A program made the position numbers and the translations under genes. The notes under the pieces were generated by a model. It was not told the origin of the DNA. It did no database searches and was given only the letters and a program-made list of their open reading frames with translations. DNA of 13,049 nucleotides from an uncultured Eubacteriales bacterium (GTDB taxonomy: Bacteria > Bacillota > Clostridia > UBA1381): assembly GCA_905199755.1 (NCBI GenBank), contig CAJKHT010000078.1, positions 1 through 13,049 on the forward strand. The letters are read 5' to 3'. Positions 6,838-12,930 of this stretch are shown here, in pieces; position 1 is the stretch's first letter, and every line of letters begins with the position of its first letter.

Positions 6838-7293
6838 TTATTCAAATCGCTGATTTCTCGCTCTTGCCTTAAACGGAATATCAATATCTACGGGAACCAA
6901 CGAAGATAGCAAAATCGGTTTCATTCTGACAACTCCCGATACCTGATACGAAGCCGGACTGTTTTTTATATTGGTGTTTTGAATAATCAGCTTATACTTC
7001 ACTTTTCCGTCCTCAACACGCTCATTCGATGAATTGAGCTTCATTTCATTATGCAGATAGCTTTCAAATTCAGCCGTTGCAGTCGGAATATGTATCATAG
7101 ATATATGCTCCATACGATACTCGTCAAGCATTGCATAATCCGTCGCAATATTAAGCGCCCTCGAAAGCTCCGTATCAATATACTCTTTCACGGTGAATAT
7201 GTGGTAAAACTCAATCGTTACGACTGTAATAATGATGAACGCCATTATAAACAGAATAAAGAAAACATTAATCGCGCCGCTTTTTCTTTCCAT
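6838..7293 (-). CDS. TadE/TadF-like membrane protein of the pilus cluster
   Basis: A 151-aa protein with a single N-terminal hydrophobic helix (about 9-30, NVFFILFIMAFIIITVVTIEF) after a short basic leader MERKSGA, and an otherwise soluble domain of about 120 residues. This is the build of TadE/TadF-type minor pilins (pseudopilins). A Gly precedes the hydrophobic stretch, but the classic G/xxxxE processing motif is not clear. It begins 9 nt after the stop of the DUF4320-like gene; the ribosome binding site is weak (AGTAGGTG). It is the last gene of the Tad-type block. Family assignment rests on size, topology and position. Confidence 0.6.
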   Translation of the reverse strand: MERKSGAINVFFILFIMAFIIITVVTIEFYHIFTVKEYIDTELSRALNIATDYAMLDEYRMEHISMIHIPTATAEFESYLHNEMKLNSSNERVEDGKVKYKLIIQNTNIKNSPASYQVSGVVRMKPILLSSLVPVDIDIPFKARARNQRFE

Positions 7294-7302
7294 TCAAAAC
7301 AC

Positions 7303-7731
7303 CTACTTCCAGTAAACCTGACTGATACCGATAAATTTCTTTTCAATCGGTATGCTTATAACAAGCGGGGATGTGAATGTAGGCTCAATCAGCTTAATGT
7401 CAATCGTATCATGAACCGTCAGCGTAAACTTCTGCCGCAGTTGAATTTTATTCGTACCGGAAATATATGCTGCGTTCCATGTTATTGTCGGATTTACACC
7501 CATTTCCGATTTCAGCTCATTTGCAAGCGCAGTGATATTACTATCTATTCTGCCGTTTGCTTCAACCGCCCTTACAAGAGTTTTCGCCATATAGTCCATA
7601 TTCTGCTTATATATAAAAGGTTTCCACAAAGCCACAAAACAAAATATAAGGCTCATTGCAACAGCAAATTGAAAAAGGACATCCAAGAAAGCCTCCGACC
7701 GCTTGCGTCTAAATTTCAATTTCTTCATCAT
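7303..7731 (-). CDS. DUF4320-like TadE-type protein
   Basis: A 142-aa membrane-anchored protein. It has a basic N-terminus (MMKKLKFRRKRSEAF), one hydrophobic helix (about 16-38, FLDVLFQFAVAMSLIFCFVA), then a segment QNMDYMAKTLVRAVEANGRID that matches the pattern I associate with DUF4320, a family found with CpaF/TadB/TadC genes in Clostridia elements. The remainder is probably beta-rich and extracytoplasmic. It is likely a minor pilin or pilus-assembly subunit. The ATG at 7731 is preferred: GGAGGA at 7740-7745 is spaced 8 nt. Its first 23 nt overlap the end of the 80-aa gene in another frame, so the DNA that encodes that protein's acidic tail also encodes this protein's basic N-terminus. Confidence 0.7.
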   Translation of the reverse strand: MMKKLKFRRKRSEAFLDVLFQFAVAMSLIFCFVALWKPFIYKQNMDYMAKTLVRAVEANGRIDSNITALANELKSEMGVNPTITWNAAYISGTNKIQLRQKFTLTVHDTIDIKLIEPTFTSPLVISIPIEKKFIGISQVYWK

Positions 7732-7951
7732 CTTCGGATTCCTCCGTGCTTTCCGTTTTTTCACGCTCTGCAAAAGCCTCTATGTGTTTTCTTACTTCAT
7801 CAGGCAGTTCCTCATAATATTTTATTGTCTTTCCTTCATCGCTTATATGAGCAATGGTTTTATAGTCGTTATCGACTTCTTCAAGCCTGTTCCAGACGGT
7901 AGTTCCGTTGCCCAGATAACCAAAGCCCAAGTCATATTTCTTTTCCGACAT
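7709..7951 (-). CDS. Small conserved element protein (80 aa) with acidic tail
   Basis: An 80-aa soluble protein. The N-terminal block DLGFGYLGNGTTVWNRLEEV is a pattern I have seen in small hypothetical proteins of gut Bacillota mobile elements, but I cannot name a function. It continues DYKTIAHISDEGKTIKYYEELPDEVRKHIEAFAE, probably a beta hairpin plus helix, and ends in SEDDEEIEI, an acidic tail like those of three other proteins here. It starts at ATG 7951 with GAGGAGGT about 8 nt upstream. The palindrome 7969-7999 lies directly before this ribosome binding site. It is an odd cytoplasmic-type gene lodged between two pilus-subunit genes. Confidence 0.72.
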   Translation of the reverse strand: MSEKKYDLGFGYLGNGTTVWNRLEEVDNDYKTIAHISDEGKTIKYYEELPDEVRKHIEAFAEREKTESTEESEDDEEIEI

Positions 7952-7968
7952 TTAAAATACCTCCTCTC

Positions 7969-7999
7969 GTAACCTTGTTCCAAAACGAAACAAGATTAC
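7969..7999. repeat. 29-31-bp imperfect palindrome, copy 2
   Basis: Arms GTAACCTTGTTCC and GAAACAAGATTAC surround a 5-nt centre. As minus-strand RNA all 13 arm positions pair, two of them as G-U wobbles; as plus-strand RNA they become A-C mismatches. It lies 12 nt after the stop of the DUF6133-like gene and directly before the ribosome binding site of the 80-aa gene. It has the same 12+5+12 core as copies 1 and 3; its reverse-complement core matches copy 3 at 25 of 29 positions. No T-tract follows. Confidence 0.8.
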
Positions 8000-8023
8000 A
8001 AATTAGTATGCTTAAATCGTAAA
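7995..8023 (-). promoter_or_regulatory. Possible weak promoter upstream of the 80-aa gene
   Basis: On the minus strand TTTACG (8018-8023, 4 of 6 to the -35 consensus) and TGTAAT (7995-8000, 5 of 6 to the -10 consensus) are 17 nt apart. The -10 overlaps the edge of palindrome copy 2, so a protein bound there would block transcription. Boxes of this quality occur by chance in AT-rich DNA. Confidence 0.3.
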
Positions 8024-8227
8024 CACTGATTTGATTTTGTTTATTATATCATTGAACAGCTCGGGAATTGCCACACGCATCAGCGCCAGCAGTGCTGCAC
8101 CGATAATTACGGTAATCAGAATTTTTATCAGCACATCAAGATACCCCTCGCCGCTTTTTACCGCCGTGACGCTTATCATTTTTGCCCTGTTCATTGCCGC
8201 CTTACCTCTTACAATCAGTTTTCTCAT
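8012..8227 (-). CDS. DUF6133-like small pilin-type protein
   Basis: A 71-aa protein with a basic, cytoplasmic-type N-terminus (MRKLIVRGKAAMNRAKMISVTAVK), the motif SGEGYLDVLIKILI, one hydrophobic helix (about 32-52) and a short amphipathic end (PELFNDIINKIKSVFTI). The size and leader-helix layout match Flp/Tad major pilins, and the SGEGYLDV block, with Gly and Glu at the head of the hydrophobic helix, recalls a class III prepilin cleavage site. The sequence fits what I know as DUF6133 of Clostridia elements. It is the best candidate for the fibre-forming subunit. ATG 8227 has GGAAGGAG upstream and lies 21 nt after the tadC-like stop. Confidence 0.65.
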   Translation of the reverse strand: MRKLIVRGKAAMNRAKMISVTAVKSGEGYLDVLIKILITVIIGAALLALMRVAIPELFNDIINKIKSVFTI

Positions 8228-8248
8228 AACAAAAATCTCCTTCCTGTT

Positions 8249-9118
8249 TTAATTAAAAATGCCCAATCCGTTTTTCAAATCAATGAAAATCGGATAGAGA
8301 TATAAAAGAAACATCATAACGCCGACCGCAATCGTTGCCTTCTTAATCTTTCCGGGGCGTTTTGCAATCTCACGCTTAATGTTTTCTCTTGCTAATATTT
8401 TCATGTCCTGTTCCATAAGATAAAAGAATGTTTCCTGATCAATTCCCTTGCTTGTTCCGATAACACCGCTTATGAATGTTGAAAGCTGTGGAATATTGAT
8501 TCTCTCGTCAAACCTTTGCAATGCCTCCTCTGTATTTCCTGTCTTTAAATCGGTTATCAGAATATCAAGGTCATACTTAAAATCATCTCCCGCAATCTTT
8601 CGGTATCGCTCCATAAACTTCAAAATATCCTTGCTGCTTTTTAAGGAATTGTTATACGTCCTCACAAATCTCGGCAGCTCGTCAAGAATTTTGCCGTTAA
8701 TCTTCTTCAGCTTTTCTCGGGCAGCTTGCCGTTCTTTAAAAAACAGCATAATTCCGAGCAGCATAACGCACATTGTAATTACGGTAAGCCCCAGCGGAAT
8801 AAAGATAAATGATGACAAAATAACAAGCCCTGCCGTCACATACGCTTTTGCGTAATACTCGGCAGGACTTAAATTTATCCCGGCTCTCGCCAAATCCTTT
8901 TCAAGCTTTCGCTTTTGATAATTTTCCGGACGAATGAATTTTGAAATGATTTTGGTGAGAGGATATGTTACCGCAGTATAGAATCTTTCTCCTATGCCTT
9001 GCTTTCGCCTAAAGGCTGACATTGCCTTTTCTGTCCGTTTCGTCGGGAAATCTATAAAATTTCCGACTAATATATAAATGCCAAATGCAAGTAAAAGGAC
9101 GGTTAGTATATAGTACAA
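8249..9118 (-). CDS. tadC: TadC-like type II secretion F-domain membrane protein
   Basis: A 289-aa inner-membrane protein of the T2SF/GspF family that, with TadB, forms the pilus-assembly platform turned by the CpaF ATPase. It has hydrophobic segments at about 3-20, 95-126 (a hairpin pair) and 261-281, and a cytoplasmic helical domain at about 128-258 with LPRFVRTYNNSLKSSKDILK and a C-terminal RENIKREIAKRPGKIKKATI stretch typical of the fold. The start is TTG 9118: GGAGGT at 9127-9132 is spaced 8 nt and no ATG or GTG is available in frame. A terminator ends immediately before this ribosome binding site, so read-through must supply the message. It is separated from tadB by a 214-nt gap holding a toxin remnant. 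Confidence 0.82.
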   Translation of the reverse strand: MYYILTVLLLAFGIYILVGNFIDFPTKRTEKAMSAFRRKQGIGERFYTAVTYPLTKIISKFIRPENYQKRKLEKDLARAGINLSPAEYYAKAYVTAGLVILSSFIFIPLGLTVITMCVMLLGIMLFFKERQAAREKLKKINGKILDELPRFVRTYNNSLKSSKDILKFMERYRKIAGDDFKYDLDILITDLKTGNTEEALQRFDERINIPQLSTFISGVIGTSKGIDQETFFYLMEQDMKILARENIKREIAKRPGKIKKATIAVGVMMFLLYLYPIFIDLKNGLGIFN

Positions 9119-9134
9119 ATCGCACCACCTCCGT

Positions 9135-9176
9135 AAAAGAAAAAGGAGCAGTTAAGCTGTTACACTTAATTGCTCC
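9135..9176 (-). terminator. Rho-independent terminator between tadB-like and tadC-like genes
   Basis: On the minus strand GGAGCAATTAAG (9165-9176) pairs with CTTAACTGCTCC (9145-9156) at 11 of 12 positions around an 8-nt loop, followed by TTTTTCTTTT (9135-9144). The next ribosome binding site, GGAGGT, starts 2 nt after the T-tract. It probably belonged to the toxin gene whose remnant lies just upstream, yet now sits inside the pilus cluster, where it should reduce or gate tadC and the pilin genes. Confidence 0.85.
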
Positions 9177-9192
9177 TGTTTATTTGCTTGAT

Positions 9193-9282
9193 TTATAACA
9201 ACCATTTATAGTCTTGTCTGCAATCCGGAACATAATCAACATAAACCGTGTTATCCTTAATTTGATAGATTAAAAGATACAT
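9193..9282 (-). pseudogene. C-terminal remnant of a RelE/ParE-family toxin
   Basis: A 29-codon open stretch starting at ATG 9282 and ending TAA 9193 reads MYLLIYQIKDNTVYVDYVPD then CRQDYKWLL. The pattern [KM]YLxxYxIxxNTVYVDxVxDxRQDY is the C-terminal strand pair of RelE/ParE-type ribosome-dependent or gyrase-directed toxins, normally about 90-110 aa. Upstream in the same frame only about 12 more residues are open with a start (from ATG 9318) and they do not add the toxin's N-terminal helices; no antitoxin gene is present. It is therefore most likely a decayed toxin-antitoxin module left between tadB and tadC. Family assignment is from motif memory; the remnant is too short to be active. Confidence 0.6.
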
Positions 9283-9295
9283 TTTTGTTACTATA

Positions 9296-9301
9296 ATTAT
9301 A
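9296..9301 (-). promoter_or_regulatory. Possible extended -10 promoter upstream of the toxin remnant
   Basis: On the minus strand TATAAT (9296-9301) is preceded by TGT, the extended -10 form; the expected -35 position (9319-9324) reads TATCTT, a poor match. It could be the old toxin-module promoter or could supply the tadC-like gene if transcripts pass the terminator at 9135-9176. The surrounding DNA is very AT-rich, so chance is possible. Confidence 0.35.
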
Positions 9302-9332
9302 ACATGTATTTCTATCATAAGATAATTAAACT

Positions 9333-10256
9333 TTACAGCACAGAAACAGGCTTATTTACCTTTATCACATATGCCGTCGCAGCAAAAATCACTGCAAATG
9401 TCAAAGCAACTATAATCTGTCCTGCAAGCGTTCCTGTGAGAAGTCTGTACCACTCGGCATTCAGGAATCTCATCAGTGGAATATTGGCAGCAACCACAAG
9501 CGTTACACTGATATGGTCTTTATATATATTATACATCTGCGTATTGAGTTCCTCCTGTATTTGCTTAATATCCGACATTTTTTCAACAATGGTTGGCAGC
9601 ACATACATAAGCTCACGATCCTGCTGACAAAGAATAAGCGCATCGCACCATTCCGAGAAAAAGCTGTTATCCACCTTGCTTTTCAGCTTTCGTATATTTC
9701 TGCTTATATTGCTGTCAACAAAGGTTTTCTCTGCAATAAACTCAGCAAACAGGTTATAAAACGGCGGTTCGATTCGGTGCAGATTTTCTTTGACAGCCTT
9801 TATTATATCGCCCGACTGTAAATAGCTGTTGGTTATAAGCGACAGCGCCGTTTCCATCTGCTCGTTTATCATCTGCGTATATGCGGATTGCCGCACCGCA
9901 AGATATTCAAGCGGTACAAACAGCATACCGACAGTCAGAACTGCCGACAGTAATATGTTGTTCATAAGCAAGCCGATAATCACACCGCCCAGAGAAAACA
10001 AAAGCGACAGCCTGATATATTTTGCAAATGTCATGTCGGAATTACTGCTTTTGAGCATTTCCTCCGATATAATTCTGAACTGTTCAAATACACCGGGTTT
10101 TCTATCGACCAATTTTCGCCGCTTTTTAAGCATTGTATTTTTCCTGTTTTCCGCAATACTTTGTTTTTTCAAAACAAGCGTATTATTTTGTCGGTTTCTT
10201 ATCAATGCGGCAAATCCGATACAAAGCAGTATAAATATTATAACTCTGTAAATCAT
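9333..10256 (-). CDS. tadB: TadB-like type II secretion F-domain membrane protein
   Basis: A 307-aa membrane protein in the TadB position of a Flp/Tad pilus cluster. It has an N-terminal hydrophobic helix (about 4-19), a charged linker, a hydrophobic pair (about 82-97 and 100-117), a cytoplasmic helical domain (about 120-245, with QMETALSLITNSYLQSGDII and IVEKMSDIKQIQEELNTQ) and C-terminal hydrophobic segments (about 248-262 and 278-298). The T2SF build predicts it forms the assembly platform with the TadC-like protein. The start is ATG 10256, with GGAGGG 6 nt upstream; it begins 2 nt after the cpaF stop, so translation is probably coupled. Sequence similarity is weaker than for the ATPase, so the call leans on topology and gene order. 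Confidence 0.78.
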   Translation of the reverse strand: MIYRVIIFILLCIGFAALIRNRQNNTLVLKKQSIAENRKNTMLKKRRKLVDRKPGVFEQFRIISEEMLKSSNSDMTFAKYIRLSLLFSLGGVIIGLLMNNILLSAVLTVGMLFVPLEYLAVRQSAYTQMINEQMETALSLITNSYLQSGDIIKAVKENLHRIEPPFYNLFAEFIAEKTFVDSNISRNIRKLKSKVDNSFFSEWCDALILCQQDRELMYVLPTIVEKMSDIKQIQEELNTQMYNIYKDHISVTLVVAANIPLMRFLNAEWYRLLTGTLAGQIIVALTFAVIFAATAYVIKVNKPVSVL

Positions 10257-10258
10257 AA

Positions 10259-11683
10259 TTAACCCTCCGTATCGGCTTCGGGACTCCAATTTTCTCCGGC
10301 GAACCTATGAATAGTCTGCAAATCTGCACCGTTTTCAAGCAAAATATTTGCAAGCCGTGATGAAATATTGCTGACCTTTTTATGATAGCCGACCATTTTA
10401 TCTATCTGCGTTCCGTCCTTATTCATTATTCTGTCCGTTATCACATACTTATACAATGTCCGATAGATAATCTCGCCGTCACGATAGTCCTCCGCCTCAA
10501 TGATTTTCATATACTTTCTTGATTTGTCAGGTAGCTGCATTTTAAATGCCATAATCGGATACGCCTCAATTATCAGTTTCAGCATAAGCTCCTCCGATAG
10601 CTTTGTACCCGACATCATACACATTGTAAGGATTCGTGTATACGCCGCAAGTGCAGTGGAGGCGTGAAGTGATGTGATAATCGTGTGTCCTGTTCGTCCT
10701 GCCTCCTGTGCCGTCATTGCTTCCTCGCCGCGCATTTCGGCAGGAACTATAATCTGAGGATCAAAACGCAGAGATTTTTTCAAAAGAACATCAGCGGAAA
10801 CATTTTGTGCCGGGTTCTGTGACGGTCTTGTTTTTGTATGAATGACACGGTTTAAAATTTTGCCGTTTTCGTCTTTCACTTGCAGATTTAATTCTCTTGA
10901 GTCCTCAATACTGTAAATACGCTTATCGTAAGGAATACTCCTCAGAATAAAGCCTATATCGGTTGTTTTTCCGCTGCCCGTTGAACCGGCAATGCCGATA
11001 CTGACACCGTGCGAAATGCAGAGCGTAAGCAAATCCAATTCTTCCTCCGTTGCGGTATCCCAATCAATAAGCTGCTGTTTGGTAATAACATTGTTTTTCT
11101 GTTTTCTGATTGAAAACACCGCCCCGACAGCTTCATCAATACACGGCGGTATAATTGCGGATATTCTCACACCCTGCGTAATAAAGCTGTCCTGTGTAGG
11201 CTGCGAACCGTCAATGATGACACCGCCGAGCTGACACATCTTTTTTGTCATATCAATACATTGCAGCGGCGTTAAAAAATGCTCGTTAATTTTGCTCCAA
11301 CCGTTAGAGGTAATAATCTCAATATCGTTCCAGCCGTTGCAGTTGATTTCTTCAACCTCGTCATCATAAATATATTTTGTCAAGAATCCGAATCCTGCCA
11401 TATCCTCATAGCATTTGTCCACCAATTCATTCAGACTGTCATATTCAAGGCAGGCAATGTGTTTTTGATAAATATACTTTGAAAGCAGATTTTTAAGAAG
11501 CGCTGCGCCCTGCGGCTTTGATATGACATTTGCAAGCTCACCCGAATGATTTTTGCTTATCTCGGCTCTGACGATTTCCAAAACCTCCTCATAAGGCTTT
11601 GCGTCTGTTTTTATTTCTTTTTTTACAGTCTTTTCATGCTGTGAAACCTCATAAATCGCCTGATATACGCTGAATTTACTCAT
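10259..11683 (-). CDS. cpaF: CpaF/TadA-type secretion ATPase of a Tad pilus
   Basis: A 474-aa VirB11/GspE-superfamily ATPase that powers pilus assembly from the cytoplasmic face. An N-terminal domain (about 1-200) contains DDEVEEINCNGWNDIEI and the GVRISAIIPP block. The motor domain then shows Walker A GSTGSGKTT (233-241), the Asp box IYSIEDSREL (256-265), the Walker B region IIVPAEMRGEEA (311-322, with the conserved RGEEA) and the His box GHTIITSLHAST (332-343). Length matches CpaF. The start is ATG 11683: AGGGAG lies 8-9 nt upstream, while the GTG at 11692 is almost touching it. The start overlaps the end of the TadZ-like gene in an 8-nt ATGAGTAA junction, so the two are coupled. VirB11-type conjugation ATPases are the alternative, but TadB/TadC neighbours favour Tad. 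Confidence 0.95.
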   Translation of the reverse strand: MSKFSVYQAIYEVSQHEKTVKKEIKTDAKPYEEVLEIVRAEISKNHSGELANVISKPQGAALLKNLLSKYIYQKHIACLEYDSLNELVDKCYEDMAGFGFLTKYIYDDEVEEINCNGWNDIEIITSNGWSKINEHFLTPLQCIDMTKKMCQLGGVIIDGSQPTQDSFITQGVRISAIIPPCIDEAVGAVFSIRKQKNNVITKQQLIDWDTATEEELDLLTLCISHGVSIGIAGSTGSGKTTDIGFILRSIPYDKRIYSIEDSRELNLQVKDENGKILNRVIHTKTRPSQNPAQNVSADVLLKKSLRFDPQIIVPAEMRGEEAMTAQEAGRTGHTIITSLHASTALAAYTRILTMCMMSGTKLSEELMLKLIIEAYPIMAFKMQLPDKSRKYMKIIEAEDYRDGEIIYRTLYKYVITDRIMNKDGTQIDKMVGYHKKVSNISSRLANILLENGADLQTIHRFAGENWSPEADTEG

Positions 11684-12410
11684 CTGAAACACTCTCCCTT
11701 ATACATTCCGCAATCTTTTGTATATCGAAATAAAATCCGTTTTTTGTAAGGCACGCAAGCTGACCTTTATTTTCTGCCTGTTCCACATTTTTATAGTGCG
11801 GAATTGTATGAAACATTTTAACCCCGACAGTTTTCTCAACATTTTTAATACCGACATAATTTTTATCATTGTTTGCGACATGAATAATTTTACCGGACGG
11901 TATTTCAAGTGCAGAGTACAGCGTTCGGTAGCTGTTATAAAAGGCTGTTCCTGTAATCGTAGGCTTTATAAGGTTTACAATCTTATCCGCATTAATGATA
12001 CTGTAAACGGAAAGAGGATTGTTTATTTCAGGTTCACAGTCAACTATGAGATACCCAAACATCTCTTTCATATCGGTCAGCATTTCTTTTGCTCTGTCAC
12101 CGTTAATTCCGTTTTCCTCATCGGCAAGCATAAGACAATCATGGTTATTTGCAAGCGACATCAAAAACAGATTTTTATTATTCGGGCAAGGCACAAATGC
12201 TTTTGCATTATCATATTTAGATAAAGAGATTTCATACAAACCTCGGCAATCATCAATAACTGCTCCGAACAAATGCTGAATTATGCCGCAGACCATATTT
12301 GTTGACAATATCCCCACAAGAGAGTTTTGTGCCAGCATATATCCGAGATTTGCGGCAACGGTAGTTTTTCCGCTGCCGTGACCTCCGCATACCGTTATTA
12401 TTTTTCCCAT
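11676..12410 (-). CDS. tadZ: TadZ/CpaE-like ParA-superfamily ATPase
   Basis: A 244-aa cytoplasmic ATPase. The N-terminal P-loop GGHGSGKTT (residues 9-17) is followed by VAANLGYMLA, as in ParA/MinD proteins. A second strand YLIVDCEPEIN (120-130) is the Walker B-like region, and IVNLIKPT (145-151) the following strand. The ParA signature Lys at the first position of KGGxxKT is Gly here, so the site is a plain Walker A. In Tad systems TadZ/CpaE localises the assembly machine at the membrane, and position directly before cpaF supports that role rather than plasmid partition; no parB is seen beside it. The ATG at 12410 has AAGGAG spaced 7 nt. Palindrome copy 3 lies just upstream of the ribosome binding site. 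Confidence 0.75.
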   Translation of the reverse strand: MGKIITVCGGHGSGKTTVAANLGYMLAQNSLVGILSTNMVCGIIQHLFGAVIDDCRGLYEISLSKYDNAKAFVPCPNNKNLFLMSLANNHDCLMLADEENGINGDRAKEMLTDMKEMFGYLIVDCEPEINNPLSVYSIINADKIVNLIKPTITGTAFYNSYRTLYSALEIPSGKIIHVANNDKNYVGIKNVEKTVGVKMFHTIPHYKNVEQAENKGQLACLTKNGFYFDIQKIAECIRESVSDE

Positions 12411-12427
12411 TATCAAACTCCTTTCCG

Positions 12428-12456
12428 TAACCTTATTCCGATTTGGAACAAGGTTA
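12428..12456. repeat. 29-bp imperfect palindrome, copy 3
   Basis: Arms TAACCTTATTCC and GGAACAAGGTTA flank a 5-nt centre; 11 of 12 arm positions are complementary and the twelfth is a G-U wobble in minus-strand RNA. It fills the gap exactly: it ends against the stop codon of the methyltransferase (12457-12459), and the tadZ ribosome binding site begins 5 nt away. By its asymmetric centre it is oriented opposite to copies 1 and 2. No T-tract follows. Confidence 0.8.
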
Positions 12457-12930
12457 TCACATTTTTGCTGTTTTTATCAGGCTTTCCCGTATATCCATAC
12501 CGTCAATTTCATTCCCAAGACAATACCAGCCGGGGCTTTCCTCTCTTGCAAAAAGCTCCGCACGAGGAATATCACCGACAAGCCGTACAATCCTTTTTCT
12601 TACCTCATCAGGCTTTTTGCTGTGTGCCTCAATCGGCGTATCAACCACTGTATGTACGCCTTTTGAAATGCGTTTCGGGTGTCCTTTTGTTGCTATGATG
12701 CAGATTTCGGGGTTTGCTCTTGTCCAAAACCCCAAACCCCAGAACCATTTATCCGTTTGCTTTTTGCACCGTTTAACCCAACAAAAACCGAGCGTTTTAT
12801 ATTCAAAGCCCCAGCGTTTTATCGTTTCAAGGCCTTCAAGCAAACAGGGGAACGTAACCCAAAGAAATAAAATACAATCATCATCCGCAATATCGGCAAC
12901 GGGCAGTGAATATATATCTTCTTTACTCAT
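12457..12930 (-). CDS. MT-A70-family adenine DNA methyltransferase, 5' end disrupted
   Basis: The frame from ATG 12930 gives 157 aa of an MT-A70-type adenine methyltransferase, which transfers methyl from S-adenosylmethionine to adenine. Family blocks seen are CILFLWVTFPCLLEGLETI, KRWGFEYKTLGFCWVKR, FWGLGFWTRANPEICIIATK and, near the end, PRAELFAREESPGWYCLGNE. The catalytic DPPW motif is encoded 24 codons upstream (12991-13002) in the same frame, followed by AYKVYSKKGQGRSAENHYRT, but the codon before it is TAA (13003-13005) and no start lies between. As it stands, translation from ATG 12930 omits the catalytic motif, so the product is probably inactive unless the stop reflects a sequencing error, or a start codon outside the usual set is used. 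It precedes the Tad-type cluster. Confidence 0.8.
   Translation of the reverse strand: MSKEDIYSLPVADIADDDCILFLWVTFPCLLEGLETIKRWGFEYKTLGFCWVKRCKKQTDKWFWGLGFWTRANPEICIIATKGHPKRISKGVHTVVDTPIEAHSKKPDEVRKRIVRLVGDIPRAELFAREESPGWYCLGNEIDGMDIRESLIKTAKM

Noticed and set aside
7051..7902. A long plus-strand open frame of 283 codons
   Set aside because: It runs antisense across three well-supported minus-strand genes with good ribosome binding sites, its product is an unlikely Arg/His/Cys/Phe-rich mixture, and it has no convincing start site. It is a shadow frame.
11718..12224. A plus-strand frame of 168 codons
   Set aside because: It is antisense to the TadZ-like ATPase, which has a clear P-loop; the plus-strand product is rich in Cys, Phe, Ile and His with no recognisable motif.
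11676..12410. The ParA-like ATPase as a plasmid partition protein
   Set aside because: No ParB or centromere-like repeats lie beside it, it overlaps cpaF by 8 nt, and it lacks the signature lysine of the ParA motif; a TadZ role fits better.
701..12456. The palindromes as integron attC sites
   Set aside because: They are too short, lack the conserved GTTRRRY/RYYYAAC core arrangement, and no tyrosine integron integrase is present.
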